From an uncultured Eubacteriales bacterium (GTDB taxonomy: Bacteria; Bacillota; Clostridia; Christensenellales; Aristaeellaceae), in NCBI GenBank assembly GCA_902778055.1, contig CACYWL010000015.1:58469-122468 (forward strand): 64,000 nt of DNA, given 5' to 3'. Below the pieces are notes generated by a model. It worked only from the letters and a program-made list of their open reading frames with translations, was not told where the DNA came from and did no database searches. Both the position numbers and the translations under genes were made by a program. Each line of letters opens with the position of its first letter. The first letter of the stretch is position 1. Below are positions 18,103-26,549 of the stretch, one piece after another.

Positions 18103-18210
18103 TCCACGGCGGCCGGTGAGGTGCTGTCGTTCCTCGAGCCGGGAACCTACGAGATCTACGCCGGCGGTTCCTGCCTGGATGAGCGGGCAAAAACACGGAT
18201 CAGCCTGTGA
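18103..18210 (+). pseudogene. C-terminal remnant of a glycosidase-like protein
   Basis: After an in-frame stop, this frame reads EVLSFLEPGTYEIYAGGSCL and ends DERAKTRISL before TGA at 18208. The pattern resembles the Fn3-like C-terminal domain of GH3 beta-glucosidases (a PGxYEIYVG strand). No start codon or upstream domain is present. It looks like the tail of a gene removed by a deletion. Confidence 0.5.
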
Positions 18211-18266
18211 GGGGGAGTCCGTGATTTATAGGGAACGGATGATTTCACGTCCCGGATGAAACGTGG

Positions 18267-18272
18267 TATAAT
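18267..18272 (+). promoter_or_regulatory. Putative -10 box for pepC
   Basis: Perfect TATAAT 45 bases before the pepC ATG. The -35 region TTTCAC (18243-18248) is weak. The imperfect repeat CACGT/ACGTG lies between them. Confidence 0.45.
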
Positions 18273-18317
18273 CGCGGAAAAGAGGAAACTCTGACGAAGG
18301 AAAGGGGAATCCGGATC

Positions 18318-19646
18318 ATGACAGGAAAAGTGACAAATCAGATGATTCAGGCGTGGAACGGGGAATATGAGGCGAACCGGGAGAGAAAGCTGGCGTCGCT
18401 GGCGCTGAGCAAAAGTTCGCTGAACGCGGTGGCCTTTTCCCAGGAAAAGGCGAACGCCATGCATCAGAAATTCTCCGTGGAAGTGAAAACCATGGAGGTG
18501 GCGGATCAGAAGCATTCCGGCCGGTGCTGGCTGTTCGCGGCCACCAACGTGCTGCGGGAGCATATCGGCAAAAAGCTGGGGATCGAGAACTTTGAGCTTT
18601 CCCAGAGCTATCTGGCTTTCTGGGATAAATTCGAACGCTGCAACTATTTCCTGGAGGCCATGATCGATCTGGCGGATCTGCCGGAGAACGACCGGACGGT
18701 CAGCTTCGTGCTGCAGACCGGTGTCCATGACGGCGGCCAGTGGGATATGTTTGCGAACATCGTTGCCCGCTACGGCATTGTGCCGAAGGACGCCTTCGAT
18801 GAGACCTGGCAGTCCTGCAACACCAGGGAGATGAATTACGCGCTGAACCGGGCGCTGAAAGCCGAGGCCGTCTGCCTGCGCCGCATGGCGCGGGAGGGAA
18901 AGCCCGCGGAAGAAATCCAGGCGGAGAAGAACCGGGCGCTGGGCAGGATCTACGCGTTCCTGTGCTCCTGCTATGGGCGGCCGCCGGAATCCTTCGATTT
19001 TGAATACTATGATCAGGATAAGGTTTATCATGCGGAACGGGGACTGACTCCGACCGCCTTCGCGGAGAAATATGTGGCCGATCTGCTGGCGGAAACCGTC
19101 TCCTGCATTCACGCCCCGACGAAGGACAAGCCCTGGCATCGGACCTATACGATCCGGCTGCTGGGCAATGTGGTCGGAGGGAAACCCGTGAAGCACCTGA
19201 ACCTGCCGATGGAGGAGCTGAAGGCGGCGATCATCGCGCAGCTGAAGGACGGCAAGGTGGTATGGTTCGGATCCGACGTCGGACATTATGGGGAGCGGGA
19301 GCTGGGCCTGTGGGACGATCAGAGCTTCAACCTGGAGCTGCTGACCGGGCTGCCCATGGAGATCAGCAAGGAAGACGCGCTGGATTACGGCTTCGCGGCG
19401 ATGAACCACGCGATGTGCCTGACCGGCGTGAACCTGGTGGACGGGAAGCCCACCCGCTGGAAGATTGAGAACAGCTGGGGCGACAAGAACGGCGAAAAGG
19501 GGTATTACGTCTGCTCCGATACCTGGTTTGACGCATACGTCTTCCAGGCGGCGATCGAAAGGAAGTATCTGGGAAATCTGGCCGGGCTGGCTGATCAGGA
19601 GCCGGTGGAGCTGGATCCCTGGGATCCGATGGGGACCCTGGCCTGA
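18318..19646 (+). CDS. pepC: Aminopeptidase C (C1-family, bleomycin hydrolase type)
   Basis: A cytoplasmic cysteine peptidase that trims N-terminal residues from peptides. The 442-residue length is right for PepC. The catalytic cysteine is in KHSGRCWLFAATNVL near residue 69, the histidine in MNHAMCLTGV near 362, and the asparagine in KIENSWGDKNGEKG near 386. The start is an ATG preceded by GGAAAGGGG. The C-terminus ends DPWDPMGTLA, as in homologues where the last residues reach the active site. The gene appears monocistronic; a 14-base-pair perfect inverted repeat follows at 19679-19714. Confidence 0.94.
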   Translation: MTGKVTNQMIQAWNGEYEANRERKLASLALSKSSLNAVAFSQEKANAMHQKFSVEVKTMEVADQKHSGRCWLFAATNVLREHIGKKLGIENFELSQSYLAFWDKFERCNYFLEAMIDLADLPENDRTVSFVLQTGVHDGGQWDMFANIVARYGIVPKDAFDETWQSCNTREMNYALNRALKAEAVCLRRMAREGKPAEEIQAEKNRALGRIYAFLCSCYGRPPESFDFEYYDQDKVYHAERGLTPTAFAEKYVADLLAETVSCIHAPTKDKPWHRTYTIRLLGNVVGGKPVKHLNLPMEELKAAIIAQLKDGKVVWFGSDVGHYGERELGLWDDQSFNLELLTGLPMEISKEDALDYGFAAMNHAMCLTGVNLVDGKPTRWKIENSWGDKNGEKGYYVCSDTWFDAYVFQAAIERKYLGNLAGLADQEPVELDPWDPMGTLA

Positions 19647-19678
19647 AACAGACGGAGAGGCTTTTTCCCCGAGGAAAA

Positions 19679-19714
19679 GCAGGAGAGCAGCCGCGGAGAG
19701 GGCTGCTCTCCTGC
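19679..19714. terminator. Strong inverted repeat between pepC and kinase gene
   Basis: GCAGGAGAGCAGCC (19679-19692) and GGCTGCTCTCCTGC (19701-19714) form a perfect 14-base-pair stem with an eight-base loop. The minus strand has TTTTCC next to it, the plus strand has no T-run. It may end transcription of the leftward kinase gene and reduce read-through from pepC. Confidence 0.5.
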
Positions 19715-19790
19715 ACACAGATCCGCTGAACGGGAGCTTCCGGATCTTTCCGGTGAAACGTTCAATATCCGTGACACAAAGGAGAAAAAG

Positions 19791-19862
19791 ATGGATTCCA
19801 AGATGACAAGGAAACTGGGATTCGGCACGATGCGGCTGCCGCTGACCGATCCCGAAGGGTAG
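19791..19862 (+). pseudogene. Aldo/keto reductase N-terminal remnant
   Basis: ATG at 19791, with AAAGGAG upstream, opens a 23-codon frame MDSKMTRKLGFGTMRLPLTD that stops at TAG 19860. The sequence KLGFGTMRLP is the first strand of the aldo/keto reductase family. The reading frame is lost exactly where the converging kinase gene region begins, so the rest was probably removed by a rearrangement. Confidence 0.65.
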
Positions 19863-19867
19863 AAAAC

Positions 19868-20935
19868 CTATTTTTCCGCAGATTTAATCAGGACACTTTG
19901 ATCATCGGGCAGACGATACGCTTCAAAGTAGGCGTTTTCCAAAGGGATCCATCGCGCATGAAACTGCTTCATGGACGCGGCGGATTCTCTTGCAAGAAGC
20001 CGGGCTTCCCGCATCTCCCAGGGGGCATCCAGGAAGAGACGCACATCGGCGTGTTCCCGGAGGACGGGAAGATTGCAATAGCTGCCTTCCAGAATCAGAA
20101 CCCGCGAATCGGGAAGCTGCTCTTCCGGCAGCAGGGTATCTCTCCTGCAGTCATATCTGCGGAATTTGACAGGGTCTCCCTTCGTGAAAGGAATCACGAC
20201 CTCTTTGGCCAGCCGTTCCGCGTCGCAGTTTCCGCCGGGAACAGCCAGGCGCTCGGGCGTTTTCTGCGCGTGCGGTATCACAAAATCATCCGTATGCACC
20301 ACATTTCCCTGGAAAACCCGGGCCAGCTTCCGGGCCAGCGTAGTCTTTCCGGAGGCGCAGGGACCGTCCAGGGTAATCAGCAGGCGGTTCAAACCGATAC
20401 CCTTTTCATCAATGCTCTGAACAGCCTTCATGCAGGGGATCCAATCCGAGGAGATCACCCGATAGGCGGGATGATTCTTTTCCCTGTAAGCGGCGGAATG
20501 AGACGGCAGCCATTGCTCATTCAGAATCGAGTCCAGCGCTGTATCCTTCTTCAGACCGTATTCGCCGGATCGAGCGATCCGCCTGCAGCAATCGTACACA
20601 TCCTGCCGGGTAAACGGCATTTCACAGCCGGATGTCAGCATCAGGCCTGCGATGGTCCGGGGCTGAAGATGCGCGGCCCTGGCCGGGCGCAGATTCAGCC
20701 TGCACCAGGCCGGACTGAGGAGCTCAAGCATCGGTTCTGCGGGATCGGACGCAAGCTCATCCATTTCACGGGCGATATACCGGGTGACCTGGTCCCGGCT
20801 CTGCAGCAGATGCCCGACACCCAGCATGGCCTGAAAAACAAACTTCACCGCATCCTCCTGCTGCATGGCAGGTGTGCGGAGACACTGTTCTTTCAGCAGA
20901 CGCAGGATCTCCTGCTCAAAAGCTTCCCTGGTCAT
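19868..20935 (-). CDS. P-loop kinase, uridine-kinase-like, with extra N-terminal domain
   Basis: A 355-residue cytoplasmic protein. The C-terminal half, from about residue 185, is a uridine/phosphoribulokinase-like P-loop kinase with LLITLDGPCASGKTTLARKL (Walker A), VVHTDDFVIPH with an acidic pair, and ILEGSYCNLP. The N-terminal 180 residues are helical, with DAVKFVFQAMLGVGHLL and several Trp/Arg-rich segments; I do not recognise the domain. I start at ATG 20935 with AGGAAAGG upstream. A longer frame to 21049 would cross the -10 box of a good promoter. Substrate is unknown. The gene is bracketed by two broken genes. Confidence 0.75.
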   Translation of the reverse strand: MTREAFEQEILRLLKEQCLRTPAMQQEDAVKFVFQAMLGVGHLLQSRDQVTRYIAREMDELASDPAEPMLELLSPAWCRLNLRPARAAHLQPRTIAGLMLTSGCEMPFTRQDVYDCCRRIARSGEYGLKKDTALDSILNEQWLPSHSAAYREKNHPAYRVISSDWIPCMKAVQSIDEKGIGLNRLLITLDGPCASGKTTLARKLARVFQGNVVHTDDFVIPHAQKTPERLAVPGGNCDAERLAKEVVIPFTKGDPVKFRRYDCRRDTLLPEEQLPDSRVLILEGSYCNLPVLREHADVRLFLDAPWEMREARLLARESAASMKQFHARWIPLENAYFEAYRLPDDQSVLIKSAEK

Positions 20936-21007
20936 GAATCCAAGTTCCTTTCCTATGAGATGCGGCAGGATCATTATCGGTTCGGGAAAAGCTCCGTCCG
21001 CTCCTTC

Positions 21008-21035
21008 ATTATAGTGAACAAAGATCACCTGGCAA
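21008..21035 (-). promoter_or_regulatory. Promoter of the kinase gene
   Basis: Minus strand TTGCCA (21035-21030), 16-base spacer and perfect TATAAT (21013-21008), about 73 bases before the kinase start. Confidence 0.65.
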
Positions 21036-21149
21036 GCATGATTTATCACTGTATTTTTTCAGCGCGGCAGGCAGGACAACCGGATTGCATTCTGCAAAAG
21101 CCCGCCGAGGACTCCGCCCCCAGGTCCGGGACAGAACAACGACATAAAA

Positions 21150-21190
21150 AGCCCTCTGATCCGCGGATGATGAATCCGCGGCAGAGGGCT
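21150..21190 (-). terminator. Strong hairpin with T-run on the minus strand
   Basis: AGCCCTCTG plus CCGCGGA pair with TCCGCGG plus CAGAGGGCT, about 16 base pairs with a two-base bulge. On the minus strand five T follow. It would stop leftward transcription arriving from the amylase gene before it reaches the kinase promoter. Confidence 0.65.
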
Positions 21191-21227
21191 GAATCATGTG
21201 ATTCCGGTGTTTCCCTGCGTTTCAAAA

Positions 21228-21397
21228 ACACGCGCCTGGTTCTGTCTGCGCTCCGGGATTATGTCCAGGAGCAGAAAAAGACTGTATTCATCGTGACCCA
21301 CGAAAACGATGCGATGCAATATGCCGACAGGAGCTTCCGGATGGACGGCGGGCAGCTGATCACCGCAGCGGACAGGAAGCGCACTGAGCCGGCGTGA
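21228..21397 (+). pseudogene. ABC transporter ATPase C-terminal remnant
   Basis: The frame reads TRLVLSALRDYVQEQKKTVF, IVTHENDAMQYADRSF and MDGGQLI before a stop at 21397. That is the D-loop to H-loop end of a MacB/LolD-like ABC ATPase. No Walker A, signature motif or start codon is present upstream. It is a truncated relic, on the opposite side of the kinase gene from the aldo/keto reductase remnant. Confidence 0.6.
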
Positions 21398-21521
21398 ATC
21401 TCTTGACATGGATGGGTTTTATAGCCTTCTTTGCCTATCCTACAGGACCTTCTCATCGGGGAAGTACCTCCTTCTAGGCTTCAGGGATGATTCTATGGAT
21501 AAGCTGCCTGGGGAACAAGAC

Positions 21522-23150
21522 TCAGGGGCGGAGGACGGCGCTGGTCTGGGAACCCAGGGTCAGCATGCCGTCTTCCAGGGAGGCGCCGCCCTCGCCGGGC
21601 ACGGCCTCCAGCACCGCCGCGATCCGGGAGAGAGGCAGATCCGTGACCTCCCGCAGGTCCACGGACAGTTCCTTCCCCGTCGTGTTGTGGAACACGGCGG
21701 CGTACCGGCCGTTCCACTGGCAGACAAAGCCGCCCATCTTGGTTCCCTTCAGCTCCAGGGCGGTATAGGTGCCCCGGGCGATTTCAGGATTGGCTTTGCG
21801 GACCATCAGCAGCTTCTTGTAATGATTCGGCAGGCTGCCCTTCATGGCCAGCAGGTCCTTCACGGTATAGGTTGACTGCTTGGTATAGGTGGCGCCCTGG
21901 GGATCCCGCACCGTATCCCCGTCGCCCCAGAGCATCCGGAGCCGGCGGTTGGCGTCGGTGTTCGCGCCGCCCCGGGCGCCGCGCAGGCCGATCTCCTCGC
22001 CGTAATAGATGAAGGGGGAACCCGGAGTCAGCAGATACAGATTCGCCGCCATGGCCATTCTGCCGCCGGCCATGGGCAGATAGCCCGCCGCCCGGTCCGT
22101 GTCATGATTGGCGATAAAGGGGATGTTCATGGCCTCCGGGGAGATGCCCGCCAGGGTTTCCAGATATCTCTGGGTTGCCCGGGTCAGCCGGTTCACGTCC
22201 CCGGCCTTGGCGGTTTCGGCGATCAGGCCTTCCGCCTGGCTGGTTTCAAAGTGAAAGCAGTTCACGCAGGCGGAATAGCGGTTGGTGACGCCTTCGCCGT
22301 CCCAGACTTCCGCCACGGTATAGACCTCCGGGTTCTGCTTCTTCAGCTCCCCGATATACCAGCTCCAGAATTCTATATTTTTGTCATGCTCGCCGAAGTA
22401 CGGATACTTGGCCGCGTCGAAGCGGAAGCCGTCCACGCCCATGGCCAGATACCGGCGGCCGATGCCCAGCACGGCTTCGCGCACCTGGGGCAGATCGAAA
22501 TTCAGCTCCGGCATCTCCGTGGAAAAGTTGGACTCATACTGGATTCCGGCGGAGGGCAGACGCGTGAAGACCCGCCCGGCGGGCGGCGTTTCCTGCTCCG
22601 GCAGCCAGCAGTACCAGTTGTAGTAGACATTGTCCACGCTGCCGGTGATGTGGGCGTTGGCAAAGCGCCGGAACCAGGCATGATTCCGGCCGGTGTGGTT
22701 CAGGGGCAGATCGAGGATCAGCTTCACATCCCGCGCGTGGCACAGGTCGATCAGCTCCTGCAGATCCTCCATCGTGCCGAAGACCGGATCGATGGTTTCA
22801 TAGTCCGTCACGTCATACTTGTGATAGGAGGGGGAAGCGAAAATCGGCGTCAGCCAGAGGCCTTCCACCCCCAGGCTCCTGCCGGAGGCCGGGTCGCCGT
22901 CGTTCAGATAATCCATGCGGTTGATGATGCCCCGCAGGTCGCCGATGCCGTCCCCGTTGGAGTCCGAAAAGGAGCCCACAAAGATTTCATAGAAGACCCG
23001 GTGCTGATCTGAGATGTCCCATCCCTCCTGAAATTCCGGTGCGCTGACGATCACTTCCGATCCCTCCTCCCCGGCCCTGGCCGCGTTGATTTCGAGCAGG
23101 GCGGGCAGGGCAAGAATGGCTGCCAGCACGCACAGTATCCGCCTGATCAT
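21522..23150 (-). CDS. Secreted GH13 alpha-amylase-family enzyme
   Basis: A 542-residue glycoside hydrolase with an N-terminal signal peptide (MIRRILCVLAAILALPALL, cleavage near ARA-GEE). The GH13 barrel shows FYEIFVGSFSDSNGDGIGDL, region I DLPLNHTGRNH, region II GVDGFRFDAAKYPYF with the nucleophilic Asp, region III AEVWDGEG with the acid/base Glu, and region IV IANHDTDRA. It ends in a short beta domain. The type resembles extracellular alpha-amylases of the neopullulanase-like or cyclomaltodextrinase-like groups. It acts on starch or maltodextrins outside the cell. The gene is divergent from 23260, and both have clear promoters in the intergenic region. Confidence 0.9.
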   Translation of the reverse strand: MIRRILCVLAAILALPALLEINAARAGEEGSEVIVSAPEFQEGWDISDQHRVFYEIFVGSFSDSNGDGIGDLRGIINRMDYLNDGDPASGRSLGVEGLWLTPIFASPSYHKYDVTDYETIDPVFGTMEDLQELIDLCHARDVKLILDLPLNHTGRNHAWFRRFANAHITGSVDNVYYNWYCWLPEQETPPAGRVFTRLPSAGIQYESNFSTEMPELNFDLPQVREAVLGIGRRYLAMGVDGFRFDAAKYPYFGEHDKNIEFWSWYIGELKKQNPEVYTVAEVWDGEGVTNRYSACVNCFHFETSQAEGLIAETAKAGDVNRLTRATQRYLETLAGISPEAMNIPFIANHDTDRAAGYLPMAGGRMAMAANLYLLTPGSPFIYYGEEIGLRGARGGANTDANRRLRMLWGDGDTVRDPQGATYTKQSTYTVKDLLAMKGSLPNHYKKLLMVRKANPEIARGTYTALELKGTKMGGFVCQWNGRYAAVFHNTTGKELSVDLREVTDLPLSRIAAVLEAVPGEGGASLEDGMLTLGSQTSAVLRP

Positions 23151-23181
23151 GGCTGTTCCTCCTGTGATGATTGCTGGGAAT

Positions 23182-23227
23182 ATTATATCAGGTATTTCTT
23201 GCCAGCGAAAGGAAAACGTGTTATATT
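23182..23227. promoter_or_regulatory. Divergent promoters between amylase and membrane protein genes
   Basis: Leftward: TATAAT on the minus strand (23187-23182) with a weak -35. Rightward: TTGCCA (23199-23204), 17-base spacer, TATATT (23222-23227). Confidence 0.6.
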
Positions 23228-23259
23228 CGCCAAAAAAGAGCGAAGGATGCGCCCGTTTT

Positions 23260-24327
23260 ATGAAATATTTTCTTCAGGAATCCGACCTGGCTGCCCAGCG
23301 CCGGAAGGTCCGCCGGCTGCAGGCTTCCGCCAGGGCTCTCGGCCTGGCGGGGCTGCTTGGATTTATTCTGCTGTGTATATTTACCCGGACCGGCAATGCC
23401 GCGTTGATGCTGAGGCTGGGCTGGGCATGCCTGATCGCATCCGGCCTGGGGGTGATCCTGCTGCTGGTCTTCGGACTGATGCCGGAAAAAGCCCGGCTGA
23501 CCCACTGGGAAGGCCTGATGCAGGCAGAGCCCGAATGGCGGGAGGGCGTCTTCCGGGTGACGGCGGAGCGGTTCCGCATTCCCAGAAGCGTGGTCACCCG
23601 TCGGGTGCTGCTGCAGCGCGGGGAGGAGGAGCTCCGCCTGAACCTGGACGAGAGCTGGGTTCCCCAGGCCCCGCCGGAGGGCGCCCTGGTGCGGATCGCG
23701 ACGGTGCGCAAGTTTGTCATCGGGGCTGAGATCCTGCAGGCTCCCGCCGCGGTGAAGGCGTCCCCGGCGCCCACGGGGCGCGGGGCAGAGATCCGCGCAA
23801 AGCTTTCCTCCGCGTTTTTCCTGGGAATGATGTGGATCATGCTGGCCCTGCTGGTGGGAGGCTTCGTGTTCAATCAGATCACCGAGACCTCCGAGGACCG
23901 GAAGATTACGATCTTCGCGGACGCGGAGCTGCGGAACGCGCCGGCCCTGGCGGAGAAGCTGGAGCGGTTGCTTCAGCCGCCGGCCCGGATGGTGAAGATT
24001 CATCCCTTCTCCTACGCCATGTTCAACGGAGAGGCGCTGCGCCGGGCGGACCTGTACATCGTGCCCGCCTCCCGGACGGAGGAGTACAGGGAATGGTTCG
24101 CACCGCTGCCGGAGGAGCTGCGGGACCGGGAGGATCCCCTGCAGCCGGGAGGCATCCGGGTGCGGGATCCGGAAAGCGGCCTGGCAGTCCGGGGGGAAAC
24201 CATCCTTTATGACGCGTCCCTGCCGGAGCCCGAGGTCTACTGGCTCTTCTTCGGCAAGAACTCGCTCCATCTAACGGAGGAGGACCGCAACGCGGTGCTG
24301 GCGGCCCAGGGACTGCTGGCGCCGTAG
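23260..24327 (+). CDS. Membrane protein of unknown function
   Basis: A 355-residue protein I do not recognise. The N-terminus MKYFLQESDLAAQRRKVRRL is basic and is followed by two hydrophobic segments (around residues 29-45 and 53-72). A soluble region of about 110 residues, rich in Arg and Glu, comes next. A third hydrophobic segment (FFLGMMWIMLALLVGGFVF, about residues 189-207) precedes a C-terminal region of about 145 residues with DAELRNAPALAEKLERLL and VPASRTEEYREW. The start ATG at 23260 has only a distant GAAGGA, but a good promoter lies upstream. The domain after the last helix is probably extracellular. The next gene, GH53, follows 40 bases later. Confidence 0.6.
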   Translation: MKYFLQESDLAAQRRKVRRLQASARALGLAGLLGFILLCIFTRTGNAALMLRLGWACLIASGLGVILLLVFGLMPEKARLTHWEGLMQAEPEWREGVFRVTAERFRIPRSVVTRRVLLQRGEEELRLNLDESWVPQAPPEGALVRIATVRKFVIGAEILQAPAAVKASPAPTGRGAEIRAKLSSAFFLGMMWIMLALLVGGFVFNQITETSEDRKITIFADAELRNAPALAEKLERLLQPPARMVKIHPFSYAMFNGEALRRADLYIVPASRTEEYREWFAPLPEELRDREDPLQPGGIRVRDPESGLAVRGETILYDASLPEPEVYWLFFGKNSLHLTEEDRNAVLAAQGLLAP

Positions 24328-24367
24328 CGGGAAAGGGAACAGAAAAATCTGTAAGGAGGCTTTCGGA

Positions 24368-26332
24368 ATGAACGGAATAAAGGGAATGCTGACGTTCCTG
24401 CTGATCCTTTGCCTGTGCGTCCCGGCGGCAGCCGCCGCGGCGGGGGAGGAGACCTCCTCCTTATATGTCCGGAAGGTGGATAATCTGCCGGAGGACTTTC
24501 TTTTCGGCATGGATGTATCCAGCGTGATCGCCGAGGAAAAGAGCGGCGTCCGCTACCGGGACTTCGACGGGCAGGAGAAGGACCTGTTCCGGATTCTGGC
24601 GGACAGCGGGATCAACACCATCCGGGTGCGGGTCTGGAATGATCCCTATGACGCGGAAGGGCATGGCTTCGGCGGAGGAAACTGCGACATCGGCACCGCG
24701 GTGGAGATCGGGAAAAGAGCCGCGGCCTGCGGGATGCAGCTGCTGGTGGACTTCCACTATTCCGACTTCTGGGCAGATCCCGGAAAGCAGATGGCGCCCC
24801 GGGCCTGGGCGAAGATGGAAATCGAGGAGAAGACCCGGGCGGTGTATGACTTTACCCTGGATAGCCTGAACCGGCTGAAGGAGGCCGGGGTTCCGGTGCG
24901 GATGGTGCAGACCGGAAACGAGACGAACGGCCGGCTCTGCGGCGAGAAATCCTGGATGAATATCGCCTACCTGATGGATGCCGGCGCCCGGGCGGCGCGG
25001 GAGGTGTATCCGGAAGCGCTGGTGGCGGTGCATTTTGCCAATCCGGAAAATACGGAAAGCTACCGCACCTACGCGAAGAAGCTGGACTATTATGAGAAAA
25101 ACGGGCTCATTCATTACGACGTGTTTGCCACCTCCTACTATCCCTACTGGCACGGAACCCTGGAAAACCTTTCCGCCATCCTGACGGAAATCGCGCAGAC
25201 CTACGGCAAGCAGGTGATGGTGATGGAAACCTCCTATGCCTGGACGGAGGAGGACAGCGATTTTTCCGGCAACACCATCGGCGGGGGCGGGGGAATTACC
25301 CGGGACTATCCCTTCACCGTGCAGGGGCAGGCCAACAGCGTGCGGAACATCACCGACACCGTGGTGAACGGAACGCCGGCAGGCATCGGCGTGGTCTACT
25401 GGGAAGGCGCCTGGATCACCGTCGGGCGGAACAGCTGGGAGGAGAACCATCGACTGTGGGAGGAATACGGCTCCGGCTGGGCTACCAGCTATGCCGCGGT
25501 CTATGATCCCGACGACGCCGGGAAGTATTACGGCGGCAGCGCGGTGGACAACCAGGCCTTCTTCGACCCGGAGGGCCGGGCGCTGGAATCCCTGAAGGTT
25601 TTCCGGCTGATGCGGGAGGGAAACGAGATCCCTGCGGCGGCGGACGCGCTGGAAGAGCCCGAGATCGTCTGCGACCTGAGCATGCCGCTGGAGCTGCCGG
25701 AAGCCGTGAACGCGATCATGACGGACAATTCCCGGCAGCCTGTTCCGGTTGTGTGGCTCCTGACGGAAGAGGAGGACCGGCGGATGCACGAATCCGGACC
25801 CGCCCAGTACGAGATCACCGGCGAGGCCGGAGGGATGGAAGCCCGGTGCCGGGTTTCCATGATCCGATACAACTATCTGACGGACTACAGCTTCGAGGAG
25901 GGCGGGGAAGCCTGGCGCTTCACGGACCTGCGGAAGGCGGATGAGCTGTATGTGGAGGAAAAGAAGAACGACTCCCTGACCGGAAGCAGGCACGCCCATT
26001 TCTGGAGCGCGGCGCAGGACAGCGTGGAATTCAGGCTGGAGCAGACCGTGCAGGAGCTGCCGGAGGGAGATTTCACCTTCTCCGTGGCGGTGATGGGCGG
26101 GGACTGCGGGCAGACGGATATCTATGCCTATGTCCTGGTGGATGGGAAGGAGGCGGCCCGGTCGGAGCAGATTCCCATCGCCGGATACGGCAGCTGGAAT
26201 ACGGGGGTGATTCCCTCCTTTGCGCATCCGGCGGGCACGGAGGTGACCGTCGGCATCTACGTCAGGTGCCAGGGGCAGGGGAACGGCGCATGGGGCAAAA
26301 TCGACGACGCGCTGCTCAATTCCGCCCGGTAG
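24368..26332 (+). CDS. Secreted endo-beta-1,4-galactanase (GH53) with carbohydrate-binding tail
   Basis: Cuts beta-1,4-galactan side chains of pectin outside the cell. A signal peptide (GMLTFLLILCLCVPAAAAAA) leads the 654-residue protein. The GH53 barrel starts FLFGMDVSSVIAEE and shows INTIRVRVWNDPYD, QTGNETNG with the acid/base Glu and VMETSYAWTEED with the nucleophile. After about residue 420 a short Ig-like segment is followed by a C-terminal module of about 150 residues (DYSFEEGGEAWRF to GAWGKIDDALL) resembling CBM61, a galactan-binding family. The ribosome binding site is AAGGAGG. It sits directly before a MalEFG/MsmX importer, as in Bacillus gan clusters. Confidence 0.9.
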   Translation: MNGIKGMLTFLLILCLCVPAAAAAAGEETSSLYVRKVDNLPEDFLFGMDVSSVIAEEKSGVRYRDFDGQEKDLFRILADSGINTIRVRVWNDPYDAEGHGFGGGNCDIGTAVEIGKRAAACGMQLLVDFHYSDFWADPGKQMAPRAWAKMEIEEKTRAVYDFTLDSLNRLKEAGVPVRMVQTGNETNGRLCGEKSWMNIAYLMDAGARAAREVYPEALVAVHFANPENTESYRTYAKKLDYYEKNGLIHYDVFATSYYPYWHGTLENLSAILTEIAQTYGKQVMVMETSYAWTEEDSDFSGNTIGGGGGITRDYPFTVQGQANSVRNITDTVVNGTPAGIGVVYWEGAWITVGRNSWEENHRLWEEYGSGWATSYAAVYDPDDAGKYYGGSAVDNQAFFDPEGRALESLKVFRLMREGNEIPAAADALEEPEIVCDLSMPLELPEAVNAIMTDNSRQPVPVVWLLTEEEDRRMHESGPAQYEITGEAGGMEARCRVSMIRYNYLTDYSFEEGGEAWRFTDLRKADELYVEEKKNDSLTGSRHAHFWSAAQDSVEFRLEQTVQELPEGDFTFSVAVMGGDCGQTDIYAYVLVDGKEAARSEQIPIAGYGSWNTGVIPSFAHPAGTEVTVGIYVRCQGQGNGAWGKIDDALLNSAR

Positions 26333-26549
26333 CGCAATCCGCTGCCGCGCCGGAAGATCCCTTCCGGAGCCGGGCCGGGGAACATCCCGGCGCTGACGGC
26401 GGCAAAGGAACAGAGAGCTTCAGAGGCGATTTGGAGGTTGACAATTCCGGCCGGGTGTAGTAGACTTTCTCCAACTAAAGCAGAGACAGACGCTGCCTTG
26501 AAACAGGACGGCTGTTTCTGCCATTCAATAAAGAAAGGGGATCTACCAA
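26333..26549 (+). promoter_or_regulatory. Promoter and leader of the sugar importer operon
   Basis: TTGACA (26438-26443), 17-base spacer, TAGACT (26461-26466). A leader hairpin GCAGAGACAG/CTGTTTCTGC spans about 26481-26522 without a T-run and may stabilise the mRNA. Upstream, CCGGAAG/CTTCCGG (near 26357) is a GH53 3'-end hairpin without a T-run. Confidence 0.6.
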
